From contig NZ_SMAM01000003.1 in NCBI RefSeq assembly GCF_004346205.1, positions 177,552-241,551 on the forward strand: DNA of 64,000 nucleotides, given 5' to 3'. Both the position numbers and the translations under genes were made by a program. Positions 46,515 through 55,428 of the stretch are shown piece by piece; the first letter of the stretch is position 1, and each line of letters starts with the position of its first letter. The notes beneath the pieces are model-generated. The model made no database searches. It was not told the origin of the DNA and saw only the letters and a list, made by a program, of their open reading frames with translations. Source of the stretch: Bibersteinia trehalosi (GTDB taxonomy: Bacteria; Pseudomonadota; Gammaproteobacteria; Enterobacterales; Pasteurellaceae).

Positions 46515-47519
46515 ATGCACCACTTTGGTTTTCCGCTGGAAACGATCATTATTTTCTTCTCCGTCATTGCCCTTTCGATTTATTTAGATCTTTTTGCTCA
46601 TCGCAATGCAAAGGAGATAAATGTTAAAGATGCGACATTATGGTCGCTATTTTGGATTGGACTTGCGCTTGCATTTTATGCCTATATTTGGGTGCGCTTT
46701 GATAAAGCATTTGCTGATCTTTATTTAGCGGGCTATGTACTGGAAAAAAGCTTATCTATTGATAATTTGATGGTCTTTATGGCAATTTTTGCCTCATTCG
46801 GTATTGTTGGTAAATTGCAACACCGTATTCTTTACTGGGGGATTTTGGGGGCACTACTTTTCCGCGGTATTTTTGTTGTTATCGGTAATGGGCTATTTTT
46901 ACTGACACCTTGGGTAGGTTTTTTATTCGCACTTTTTGTACTCTGGAGTGGAGTAAAAATGTGGAAAGAGAGCAATAGCGATAAAAGCGAAGAAATTGAG
47001 GATTATGCTAATCATTGGAGTGTGCGCTGGGCGAGCAAGGCATTTCCTGTCTATACTCAATTATTTGCTGATCGTTTTTTAGTGAAAGATAATCAATTGA
47101 ATGCTGAACAGAAACAGAGAGTAACCCGAAAAGGCTTAACTTACATCACGCCTGCGTTGCTTTGCTTAATTGCGATTGAAACCTCTGATGTGGCTTTTGC
47201 CTTTGACTCTGTTCCCGCGGTTATCGCTGTAACACAAGAGCCATTATTAGTTTATGCGGCAATGATTTTTGCGATTTTAGGATTGCGTAGCTTATATTTT
47301 ATTCTTGCCGCCCTAACTAAATATTTAGTGCATCTTGAGAAAGCTGTCATTGCATTGTTATTTTTTATCGGTTTGAAAATGGGGCTACAATCGTGGAACC
47401 ACACAATGGGAGATACAGGAATTCATCTTTCGCCTAATGCAAGCCTACAGATAGTATTAGGTGTGTTAGCTTTAGGCGTGATAGCCTCATTTATTTTTCC
47501 CAAGAAAAAAGAAAAATGA
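46515..47519 (+). CDS. TerC-family integral membrane protein (Alx/YkoY type)
   Basis: A 334-residue protein with about nine hydrophobic helices. TerC hallmarks are the acidic metal-binding helices: ALAFYAYIWVRFDKAFADLYLAGYVLEKSLSIDNLMVF (D in SIDN, about 90) and ETSDVAFAFDSVPAVIAVTQ (about 222-242). Members such as Alx export manganese or supply Mn to secreted enzymes; tellurite resistance is an old label. No yybP-ykoY riboswitch is visible in the 100-base leader. Length and both acidic motifs fit Alx (321). Confidence 0.87.
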   Translation: MHHFGFPLETIIIFFSVIALSIYLDLFAHRNAKEINVKDATLWSLFWIGLALAFYAYIWVRFDKAFADLYLAGYVLEKSLSIDNLMVFMAIFASFGIVGKLQHRILYWGILGALLFRGIFVVIGNGLFLLTPWVGFLFALFVLWSGVKMWKESNSDKSEEIEDYANHWSVRWASKAFPVYTQLFADRFLVKDNQLNAEQKQRVTRKGLTYITPALLCLIAIETSDVAFAFDSVPAVIAVTQEPLLVYAAMIFAILGLRSLYFILAALTKYLVHLEKAVIALLFFIGLKMGLQSWNHTMGDTGIHLSPNASLQIVLGVLALGVIASFIFPKKKEK

Positions 47520-47545
47520 TGCCGTACTATTTTAAGGCATAAGTG

Positions 47546-47597
47546 GCAAGCGGTACGATTTTGTAAAATTTTTGCAAGATCGCACCGCTTGCTTTAT
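47546..47597. terminator. USS-pair terminator between terC-like and rsgA
   Basis: GCAAGCGGTACGAT (47546-47559) and ATCGCACCGCTTGC (47579-47592) pair with one mismatch; both arms hold the AAGCGGT uptake-signal core. A T-rich tail follows. Confidence 0.7.
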
Positions 47598-47644
47598 GCT
47601 TACGCTATTTTTATTTATAAATTATTTCTAAAGAGAATCTAATT

Positions 47645-48676
47645 TTGAGCAAACGTCGTTTAACCCAAAATCAACAACGCCGCATTCAGTCTAACCATCA
47701 ACGTAAAATACATAAAGCTGAATTCGAATGGCAAGATGAAATGCTTGGTGAAATTCGGCAGGGGGTGATTGTTACCCGCCATGCAAAACACGCTGATGTC
47801 GAAACCGAAAATGGTGAAATCTTTCGTTGTAACTTACGACGGACATTGAAAAATGTTGTTGTTGGCGATGTGGTTTCTTGGCGCTTAGGTAATGAGCAAT
47901 TGCAAGGGATTAGCGGAGTTATTGAGGCGGTTTTTCCTCGCAAAAATGAGCTAACCCGCCCAGATTATTACGATGGCATCAAAGTGATGGCATCAAATAT
48001 TGATCAAATTATTATTGTCTCGGCGGTGCTTCCTACATTATCACTTAATATAATCGATCGCTATTTAGTGATTTGTGAAAATGCGCAAATTCCAGCTCTA
48101 ATTGTGCTAAATAAAATTGATCTATTGAGTGAACAGGAGCGGGTAGAAGTACAAAAACAGCTGGCAATTTATGAAAAAATTGGCTACGAGACACTCTGCC
48201 TTTCTGCAGATACCGGTGAAAATATGCCGGCTTTGCACCGTTATCTTGCTAAAGGAACATCTATTTTTGTTGGACAATCAGGGGTGGGTAAATCCAGTTT
48301 AATTAATCAATTACTACCGGAAGTAAATGCATTAACAGGATCTATCAGCGATGTTTCAGGCCTAGGGCAACATACCACAACCGCTTCTCGTTTATACCAT
48401 TTAGAACAAGGCGGGAATTTAATTGATTCTCCTGGAATTCGAGAATTTGGCTTGTGGCATTTAGAACCAGAACAGATCACCCAAGGTTATCGAGAATTCC
48501 AAAGTGTACTTGGGACTTGTAAATTTCGTGATTGTAAACATAAAGATGATCCAGAATGTGCATTAAGGGCTGCGGTAGAACAAGGCAAAATTGATGCTGT
48601 GCGTTTTGAAAATTACCACCGCTTATTAGAGAGCCGAGAAGAGAGTAAAAGCCAGCGTCATTTCAGAAAAGAGTAA
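47645..48676 (+). CDS. rsgA: Ribosome small-subunit GTPase RsgA, TTG start
   Basis: RsgA checks late 30S assembly. The 343-residue protein has an N-terminal OB domain (about 45-105), a circularly permuted GTPase with G4 [10 protein letters not shown] (about 156), G1 [17 protein letters not shown] (about 213-229) and G3 [11 protein letters not shown] (about 260), and a zinc knuckle [18 protein letters not shown] (about 290). Compared with family members, the protein begins [14 protein letters not shown], so the start is the TTG at 47645; no ATG precedes the OB domain. Length matches E. coli RsgA (350). Confidence 0.92.
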   Translation: MSKRRLTQNQQRRIQSNHQRKIHKAEFEWQDEMLGEIRQGVIVTRHAKHADVETENGEIFRCNLRRTLKNVVVGDVVSWRLGNEQLQGISGVIEAVFPRKNELTRPDYYDGIKVMASNIDQIIIVSAVLPTLSLNIIDRYLVICENAQIPALIVLNKIDLLSEQERVEVQKQLAIYEKIGYETLCLSADTGENMPALHRYLAKGTSIFVGQSGVGKSSLINQLLPEVNALTGSISDVSGLGQHTTTASRLYHLEQGGNLIDSPGIREFGLWHLEPEQITQGYREFQSVLGTCKFRDCKHKDDPECALRAAVEQGKIDAVRFENYHRLLESREESKSQRHFRKE

Positions 48677-48679
48677 GAG

Positions 48680-48711
48680 ATTTCTTCCCCATTTGGGGAA
48701 GAAATTTTTTT
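48680..48711. terminator. Terminator between rsgA and the SulP gene
   Basis: TTTCTTCCCC (48681-48690), loop ATTT, GGGGAAGAAA (48695-48704), then TTTTTTT. Strong for rsgA, and usable by the convergent gene. Confidence 0.9.
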
Positions 48712-48713
48712 GG

Positions 48714-50267
48714 CTAAATTTGCCCATGGTGCTCTACATGGATATTGGTATTTTCCATCCCCTCCTGGTTTTCGTAATCATGTTTAAAACCACGCAGTTT
48801 AACGGTAATGTTATTCTCTTTTGCATAAAAATTGGCAAAATCGTCAATTAACTCCAGCACATCACTGGCAATATAAACACTACGCTCGGCATCTATCGTG
48901 ATAGTCGAGTCTGGGCGAATGTTTTTCAATGTTTTCTTAATCGCAGCTTTGTTTAAGAAGGAGACTTCTTCAGACAGAGTTAAAACGATACTGTGTGCTT
49001 CAGCAAGCTGCTCGCGGCTGAGGTAGTAAGCGCGTTTCATATTGCCATAAAGCAGGAAGATTATGCTAATAACTAAACCAATTCCGACCCCTTTAAGAAG
49101 ATCTAAAAACACCACAGCAATCATTGTGGCAAGGAAAGGGATAAATTGGTAAATCCCTTTGCGCCAAAAATGGCGATATGTTGCAGGACGGGTCAGTTTA
49201 TAGCCAATTAAAATTAACACAGCTGCAAGGGTTGCTAGTGGGATTTGATTAAGTAGATTTGGAATAGCAATAATGCAGATCAGCAGTAATAGCCCATGAA
49301 TCACCGCTGATAATTTGTGTGTTGCGCCGGCATTGGCATTGGCAGATGAGCGAACGATCACTGAAGTCATCGGTAATCCTCCAATCAATGAGGCTACGAT
49401 ATTTCCGACACCTTGCGAACGTAATTCGTGGTTAGTATCTGTAATTCTACGACGTTGGTCTAAGCGATCGGCAGCTTCGATGGAAAGTAAGGTTTCAATA
49501 GATGCTACGACGGCAATTGTTGCACCGGTTAGCCAAACATAGGGATTTAATAAGCCGGTGAAATCTGGGAAACGGATTAGGCTTTCCGCTTCTTCTAAAG
49601 AGTGCGGGACTGGAAGTTGTACGAGCTGAGAAGTTGGAACAGCTAATCCACTATCAAAATAAATAAAGAGATCATTTAACAGGATACCAGCAAAAACGGC
49701 AATTAGTGCTGATGGCAGAAGCTTCAACTTGTTCAATAGAGGGTTTTTCTCCCAAGCAATAATAATTGCAATGGAGACTAATGCAATAATTAATGCGCCA
49801 AAGTGAATCTGTCCGCTCTGGATAATTTGCCAAAGAGAGCCTTTAGTACCAAATGCGTAAGGTAATTGCGATAGAATAATCAGCACGCCAATACCTGCTA
49901 GCATGCCTTCAATCACTGAAATTGGGATATAGTTGGTAATACTACCGGCACGAATCAAGCCCAATAATAATTGCAATCCTCCTGCAACTAAGCCTGCACA
50001 TAAGAAGAGTTCAAATGCACCTAGCTCGGTGATCGCCGCGAGCACAATGGCAACTAAGCCTGCTGCGGGGCCTGAAACACTAATATGTGAGGTGCTTAAT
50101 GCTCCGATAACTATTCCGCCAACGATGCCAGAGAGCACTCCAGCCAGTGGAGGGGCGCCAGATGCGAGTGAAATCCCTAAGCAAAGAGGCAAAGCAACTA
50201 AAAAAACGACTAATCCAGATGAAAAATTTTGTTTGAGCAACTGCCCGAAACTGTGTTCTTTACTCAT
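48714..50267 (-). CDS. SulP-family anion transporter with STAS domain
   Basis: A 517-residue inner-membrane protein with the SLC26/SulP layout: about 12-14 helices (residues 15-420) including LVVFLVALPLCLGISLASGAPPLAGVLSGIVGG at the start and SVIEGMLAGIGVLIILSQLP (about 118-137), and a short cytoplasmic STAS domain (about 435-510). Substrates in the family are sulfate, bicarbonate or dicarboxylates. The subgroup without a long STAS domain often transports bicarbonate, but no carbonic anhydrase gene is adjacent, so substrate is open. Confidence 0.82.
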   Translation of the reverse strand: MSKEHSFGQLLKQNFSSGLVVFLVALPLCLGISLASGAPPLAGVLSGIVGGIVIGALSTSHISVSGPAAGLVAIVLAAITELGAFELFLCAGLVAGGLQLLLGLIRAGSITNYIPISVIEGMLAGIGVLIILSQLPYAFGTKGSLWQIIQSGQIHFGALIIALVSIAIIIAWEKNPLLNKLKLLPSALIAVFAGILLNDLFIYFDSGLAVPTSQLVQLPVPHSLEEAESLIRFPDFTGLLNPYVWLTGATIAVVASIETLLSIEAADRLDQRRRITDTNHELRSQGVGNIVASLIGGLPMTSVIVRSSANANAGATHKLSAVIHGLLLLICIIAIPNLLNQIPLATLAAVLILIGYKLTRPATYRHFWRKGIYQFIPFLATMIAVVFLDLLKGVGIGLVISIIFLLYGNMKRAYYLSREQLAEAHSIVLTLSEEVSFLNKAAIKKTLKNIRPDSTITIDAERSVYIASDVLELIDDFANFYAKENNITVKLRGFKHDYENQEGMENTNIHVEHHGQI

Positions 50268-50380
50268 AACAGACCTTATTTCACAAAAAGAAATTATTCT
50301 ATGCCTTTTTTACGGAAAAAACTGTGAGAAATATCATTTTTCTGTGTTTTAACCGAGGAAAGAGGTAATAAAATGAAAAA

Positions 50381-52339
50381 CTAGTTTGCGAGAATTTGTT
50401 CGCGTAGCCCACTTTGGCGTTGAATATCCGTTCTTACTGCATTTTTCCAAATGCGCTCACTCGCAAACAGCGTAAATTTTTCTTTTGCACGAGTGACTGC
50501 GGTATAAAGCAGCTCTTTGCTCAATACAGGGGAGTGACTGTGAGGCATCACCATTAATGTATGTGCAAATTCAGAACCTTGAGATTTATGGACAGTCATC
50601 ACATAAGCCGGTTCATAATTAGGCACTCGACTTGGGGAAATATTAAGATATTGCCCATTTTCATTGCTATCGAAATAGATGCGCAGTTTGCCTTGCTCAT
50701 CTGGTAACATTAAGCCGATATCGCCGCTAAAAATATGTAGTTGAGCCGCATTTTCCGTGATCAAAATCGGTTTACCAATATAGCTTTCACGGCTTTGGTT
50801 AAATTCGATTAAATGGCATTGCCGCAGAGCTCCGGCTATCTCTTGATTTAAGTTCTCAACGCCCAGTTCGCTAACGCGTAATGCAGATAAGAAGCGCACT
50901 TGTGAGAATGCTGCAAAAATTTGCGCCACGCTAATGCTAGCTGGTGATTGCTGACGTTGTTTGACTAAACTAAGATAAGGACGATAAAGTTGCACTGCCT
51001 GTTGCACCACGAGTTTTACACACTGCTGTTGCCATTGTGTCTTTTCTGGGGCGTTTGTCATAGCAGGATAGGTAATGAGTTGCAGATCGCTAAAAGCACT
51101 ATTTGCAAAACTTTGCCAAGAATTGCCCGCTTGTTTGGCATTAATTTGGGCGGCAAGATAGCCTATACCAGAATATTCGCTAAAACGACGACTTTCTCGT
51201 AAGTGACATAGGCTGTCGCATACTGCGGGTACTTGGCTATTGCTGGAAAATAGCTCATAGCCTGTTACACATTGCAGATAATCACAATGCTGTTTGCTAT
51301 AGCCGAGGGGAAGTAATTCGCCTAATTCGCTCATTGCATTGCCGGCTTCAACAGAGGCAAGCTGATCTTTATCGCCTAAGAGGATCAGGCGAGTTGTGGG
51401 CTTTAAGGCGTTAAACAGTTTTTCCATGACGAAGAGATCGATCATAGAGGCTTCATCAACCACTAATAGATCAACATGCAGTGGGTTATCCGCGTTATAG
51501 TGTGGTAAATCACGGTTTGGTCGAATACCTAATAAACTATGCAGTGTTTTGGCACTGTTTGGTAGAAGTTGTTTTAATTCATCTGGAATTTGAACTAATG
51601 ACAGCAAACTATGCGTAATGGATTCTTTTAAACGTGCTGCTGCTTTGCCTGTTGGCGCAGCGAGGGCAATATTAAGTGGTGTTAGACCTAATTTGAGCTG
51701 TTTAAGTTGTAATGCCGCCAGCAAGATTGCTACGGTATAGGTTTTTCCTGTACCAGGGCCACCTGAAATTAAGCAGAATTTTTTGGCTAATGCTGTGGCA
51801 ACGGCCACTTTTTGCCAATCAATTTTTGCAGATTGGTGAATAAAAAATTGAGCCAGAATCGCTTGATTTAAGCTGTTCTCTGCGCTGTCTGGAGTATGTG
51901 TTTGCACAGTTTGTTGCATTTTCCGAGCAATTCGGTGTTCTGCTTGCCAATAGCGGTAGAAATAGAGTCGATTATGCTGGAACAGCATCGGGGCAACATG
52001 CTCAGGATTATCGCTAAATGCGATATGTTCAGCTAAGTAAGATTGCCATTCAAGCGCTGGGATTCGTTCAATTTTTTGCAAAATTTCGTTGAAATAGTCC
52101 CGCTTGTATTGGTAATTCTTTAGCCCAAAAGGGTTTTCAATTATGCTTGAATCGAGGCGAAGGCAACTATGTCCTTGCATCACATGAAAAGAAAGTAATG
52201 CGGCTAGGAATAACGTTAAGTTTTGCTGAGTGGGGGAGTAGTCGTAAGCTTGTTGTTTGCTATCAATCCATTTGGCAAATTGATAATTAAGTTCAGAAAT
52301 AAGATTCTCTTGTTTGAGTTCGGCAAGTAGTTTGAGCAT
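50381..52339 (-). CDS. recD: Exodeoxyribonuclease V subunit alpha (RecD)
   Basis: RecD is the 5'-3' helicase of RecBCD, which repairs double-strand breaks and degrades foreign DNA. The 652-residue product has Walker A CLISGGPGTGKTYTVA (about 195), the helicase segments LLVVDEASMIDLFVM (about 300), RLILLGDKDQLASVEAGN (about 325), and the C-terminal VMTVHKSQGSEFAHTLMVMP plus YTAVTRAKEKFTLF. recB and recC are not adjacent in the window. I start at the ATG at 52339; the GTG further up is inside the pykA terminator. Confidence 0.93.
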   Translation of the reverse strand: MLKLLAELKQENLISELNYQFAKWIDSKQQAYDYSPTQQNLTLFLAALLSFHVMQGHSCLRLDSSIIENPFGLKNYQYKRDYFNEILQKIERIPALEWQSYLAEHIAFSDNPEHVAPMLFQHNRLYFYRYWQAEHRIARKMQQTVQTHTPDSAENSLNQAILAQFFIHQSAKIDWQKVAVATALAKKFCLISGGPGTGKTYTVAILLAALQLKQLKLGLTPLNIALAAPTGKAAARLKESITHSLLSLVQIPDELKQLLPNSAKTLHSLLGIRPNRDLPHYNADNPLHVDLLVVDEASMIDLFVMEKLFNALKPTTRLILLGDKDQLASVEAGNAMSELGELLPLGYSKQHCDYLQCVTGYELFSSNSQVPAVCDSLCHLRESRRFSEYSGIGYLAAQINAKQAGNSWQSFANSAFSDLQLITYPAMTNAPEKTQWQQQCVKLVVQQAVQLYRPYLSLVKQRQQSPASISVAQIFAAFSQVRFLSALRVSELGVENLNQEIAGALRQCHLIEFNQSRESYIGKPILITENAAQLHIFSGDIGLMLPDEQGKLRIYFDSNENGQYLNISPSRVPNYEPAYVMTVHKSQGSEFAHTLMVMPHSHSPVLSKELLYTAVTRAKEKFTLFASERIWKNAVRTDIQRQSGLREQILAN

Positions 52340-52350
52340 AACCGTTATAA

Positions 52351-52375
52351 AAAAATCCACGCGATTGCGTGGATT
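52351..52375 (-). terminator. Terminator of pykA
   Basis: On the minus strand AATCCACGC, loop AATC, GCGTGGATT (52375-52354) is followed by a T run at 52355-52351. It separates pykA from recD, and implies recD uses readthrough or its own promoter. Confidence 0.85.
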
Positions 52376-52393
52376 TTATTGAGTTAAATTTAA

Positions 52394-53830
52394 TTATTCA
52401 ACTGTTAAAATACGGCAGGTGTTAGTACCACCTTCGCGTAATTCATCACCGTGAGTAAGTAACACGATATCGCCAGCTTTTAAGTAACCAAATTCTTTTA
52501 ATAAGCTGATTGCTTTTTTCGCACCATCAATTGTGCGGCTGTCTTCGTTATAGAAAATTGGTGTTACACCACGATATAGTGCTGAACGGTTTAAAGCTTG
52601 TTCGTTACGAGAAAGTGCATAAATTGGTAAGCCAGAGCTGATACGGCTCATTAATTTGGCAGTTTCACCTGACTGAGTTAATGCGATAATTGCCGTTACA
52701 CCTTCTAAATGGTTTGCAGTGTACATGGCAGACATTGCTGTAGCCTCATCAATGCTCTCAAATTTGCCTTCCATGCGGTGGCGAGAAACATTAATACTTG
52801 GCATGGTTTCTGCACCTAAGCAAACACTTGCCATTGCGCGTACAGTTTCTTCTGGGTAGTCACCATTTGCGGTTTCACCAGAAAGCATTACTGCATCAGT
52901 ACCATCTAATACGGCGTTTGCAACGTCCATCACCTCTGCGCGGGTTGGCATTGGTTTTTTGGTCATTGATTCCATCATCTGAGTTGCCGTAATAACCACG
53001 CGGTTTAATTTACGTGAGCGACGGATAAGTTTTTTCTGAACACCAACTAATGCGGCATCACCAATTTCTACACCTAAGTCTCCACGTGCAACCATAATAA
53101 CATCTGCACCTAAGATGATATCATTCATGGCTTCTTCGGTAGCTACTGTTTCTGCACGTTCTACTTTAGCGACAATTTTAGTATCTAAACCAGCTTCTTG
53201 TGCTAACTGGCGTGCATAATGTAAATCTGCACTAGACTGAGGGAAGGAAACGGCAAGATAATCTACACCAATTTTTGCAGCAAGTTTGATGTCTTCTTTA
53301 TCTTTGTCAGTTAGCGCTGGTGCAGATAAACCACCACCTAATTTGTTGATCCCTTTATTATTTGAAAGTGGGCCGCCAACGGTGACTTCCGTATGAACTT
53401 TCGCGCCTTCAACAGAAAGTACGCGTAATTGTACGTTGCCATCATCTAATAATAAGATGTCTCCAGGAACTACATCATTTGGTAAGTTTTTGTAGTCTAA
53501 ACCTACCGCTTCTTGATGACCTTCACCACGTGGTAATTCAGCATCTAAAGTGAATTTATCGCCGATGCTTAAGAAAATTTTGCCTTCTTTAAAGGTTGAA
53601 ACACGGATTTTAGGACCTTGTAAATCGCCTAAAATTGCAACATGTTTGCCTAAACGTTTTGCAATTTGACGAACTTTTTCAGCACGTTCAATATGATCTT
53701 CTGGTACACCGTGAGAGAAATTCATACGAACCATATTCGCACCAGCTGCGATAATACGCTCAAGCATATCGCCACGGTCGGTTGCAGGCCCCATAGTACA
53801 AACGATTTTGGTTCTTCTGAGTTTAGACAT
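52394..53830 (-). CDS. pykA: Pyruvate kinase II (PykA type)
   Basis: Converts phosphoenolpyruvate and ADP to pyruvate and ATP. The 478-residue product opens [38 protein letters not shown], with the catalytic lysine region [14 protein letters not shown] and the signature [24 protein letters not shown] (about 240). Length and the TDR-type N-terminus match PykA (480), the AMP/sugar-phosphate activated form, not PykF (470). Only one pyruvate kinase gene is seen here. Confidence 0.93.
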   Translation of the reverse strand: MSKLRRTKIVCTMGPATDRGDMLERIIAAGANMVRMNFSHGVPEDHIERAEKVRQIAKRLGKHVAILGDLQGPKIRVSTFKEGKIFLSIGDKFTLDAELPRGEGHQEAVGLDYKNLPNDVVPGDILLLDDGNVQLRVLSVEGAKVHTEVTVGGPLSNNKGINKLGGGLSAPALTDKDKEDIKLAAKIGVDYLAVSFPQSSADLHYARQLAQEAGLDTKIVAKVERAETVATEEAMNDIILGADVIMVARGDLGVEIGDAALVGVQKKLIRRSRKLNRVVITATQMMESMTKKPMPTRAEVMDVANAVLDGTDAVMLSGETANGDYPEETVRAMASVCLGAETMPSINVSRHRMEGKFESIDEATAMSAMYTANHLEGVTAIIALTQSGETAKLMSRISSGLPIYALSRNEQALNRSALYRGVTPIFYNEDSRTIDGAKKAISLLKEFGYLKAGDIVLLTHGDELREGGTNTCRILTVE

Positions 53831-53941
53831 TGATAATGTTCTCCAAGTAATGATTAAAAAATGAAATCTTTTTTTGCTCTTGCGTCAAGTAAAAACGTTG
53901 GGCATTATACGCGCAATTTCATTAATTTTTAAGGGGAAACT

Positions 53942-54424
53942 ATGAAAATTTGGATAATGCGACATGCAGAAGCCGGCTTTAATGCGCCAAGTGATAGCTT
54001 ACGAACATTAACGCCAGATGGGCTAGCAATGGCAAAAGCACAGGGGAAAAAGCTTGGAGAGCAATTCAAACAACAGCATATTGCGTTAGATAAATTATTA
54101 GTTAGCCCTTATATCCGCGCAATGCAAACTAAAGAGGCTTTAATCGAAGGAATGCAAGCGGTTGATTTTTCTCAAAATTTTGCAAATATTGAAGAACAAT
54201 GGGATGGTATTACTCCTGATGGCATAACAGAGAGTGTGTTAGATTATTTGTTCTTTTTGCGTGAAGAAGGTGCTAGAAATGTACTGATAGTTTCCCACTT
54301 ACCACTTGTCTTTGAATTAGTACAAGCCTTAACGCAATTTCAAGCCAGTGTGCATTTTTATCCTGCGGTCGTTGCCGAAATTGATTGGCATCGCAATAAT
54401 GGGCAATTAATCTCTTCTATATAA
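53942..54424 (+). CDS. sixA: Phosphohistidine phosphatase SixA
   Basis: A 160-residue histidine phosphatase with the RHG motif as MRHAEAGFNAPSDSLRTLT (catalytic His8), LVSPYIRAMQTKEALIEGM (about 51) and the second histidine in VLIVSHLPLVFELV (about 118). SixA removes phosphate from phosphohistidine on HPt domains (ArcB) and the nitrogen PTS. It diverges from pykA across 111 bases and converges with thrB. Confidence 0.9.
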   Translation: MKIWIMRHAEAGFNAPSDSLRTLTPDGLAMAKAQGKKLGEQFKQQHIALDKLLVSPYIRAMQTKEALIEGMQAVDFSQNFANIEEQWDGITPDGITESVLDYLFFLREEGARNVLIVSHLPLVFELVQALTQFQASVHFYPAVVAEIDWHRNNGQLISSI

Positions 54425-54446
54425 ATTATCCATCTAGCTAAGAGAA

Positions 54447-54469
54447 AAGGAGCAAATGATTTGCTCCTT
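54447..54469. terminator. Bidirectional hairpin between sixA and thrB
   Basis: AAGGAGCAA (54447-54455) and TTGCTCCTT (54461-54469) form a 9-bp stem with loop ATGA... (54456-54460). The T tail is poor. It lies exactly where thrC would start in the usual thrABC order. Confidence 0.7.
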
Positions 54470-54477
54470 CCGTTGTA

Positions 54478-55428
54478 TTAACCAATTACTCTCGTGCCTT
54501 GATTATCCGCCTTACAAATATGGATAAATCCTTCATTGTTTTGCAGATACTCTTTTTCTAAGAACGCGACTAATTTATGGGCGTGTTCCAAATCAGGTGC
54601 AATGGCGAACATGGTTGGGCCGGAGCCTGAAATGCCCACAGCTAATGCGCCCAGATCTTTACAACCTTGACGCACTTCAGAGAAGTTTGGTAGCAAATTC
54701 TCACGATAAGGTTCTGCGATCAAATCTTTCATCATTGTTGCTGCCAGAATATCTTGCTGAGTATGGCAAGCATGCACAAAACTACCTAAAAAACGCGCCT
54801 GCTGGATCATCTCTTGGCGAGTGTAGCTTTTCGGCAAAATCGCACGGGCTTCGGCGGTGGATACTTCAATGCCGGGGTAGGCAAGCACCCAATACCACTC
54901 ATCAAAGAACGGCAAAGGCTGGCAGATATTGCCGAGTGACTGGGTCATAAGTTGCAAGCCACCCAAATAGCACGGAGCCACGTTATCGTAGTGGATCGAG
55001 CCTGAAATTCGCCCCTCGAGTTCCCCCATCATTTCTAACAATTCCATTTTAGAAAAGGGTTCATCGTGGAATTTATTTAGAGCAACTAACGCCGCCACGA
55101 CCGAACACGCACTTGAGCCTAAGCCCGAGCCAATCGGCATATTTTTTTCAAGCGTTAAGCGTAAATTTTTCACCACGCCTCCGCGCAATTTTAAGCGTTC
55201 GCTAAAAAGCACATAGGCTTGATAAACGATATTTTTTTGTGGCTCTTTAGGTAATTTGCGGACGAAATACCCCACACTGTCCAATTCAAAAGGGGTGTCG
55301 CAATCTTCAATTTGTACCACATCTCCTAACAGTGAGCCGTCAATTGGCGAGATTGCCACGCCTAATGAATCAAAGCCAACGCTTAAATTCGCACTACTGG
55401 CAGGAGCATAAATACGTAGCATTGTCAT
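54478..55428 (-). CDS. thrB: Homoserine kinase
   Basis: Phosphorylates homoserine on the way to threonine. The 316-residue GHMP kinase has the N-terminal [21 protein letters not shown], the ATP-binding motif 2 [22 protein letters not shown] (about 90-112) and motif 3 [17 protein letters not shown] (about 265). The start ATG (55428) shares a base with the thrA stop, but an ATG six bases in (MLRIYAP) fits E. coli ThrB equally. No thrC follows: the next gene, sixA, is convergent 54 bases away. Confidence 0.95.
   Translation of the reverse strand: MTMLRIYAPASSANLSVGFDSLGVAISPIDGSLLGDVVQIEDCDTPFELDSVGYFVRKLPKEPQKNIVYQAYVLFSERLKLRGGVVKNLRLTLEKNMPIGSGLGSSACSVVAALVALNKFHDEPFSKMELLEMMGELEGRISGSIHYDNVAPCYLGGLQLMTQSLGNICQPLPFFDEWYWVLAYPGIEVSTAEARAILPKSYTRQEMIQQARFLGSFVHACHTQQDILAATMMKDLIAEPYRENLLPNFSEVRQGCKDLGALAVGISGSGPTMFAIAPDLEHAHKLVAFLEKEYLQNNEGFIHICKADNQGTRVIG

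Noticed and set aside
52339..52360. Earlier GTG start for recD at 52360
   Set aside because: The GTG is part of the pykA terminator hairpin stem; the ATG at 52339 fits family length.
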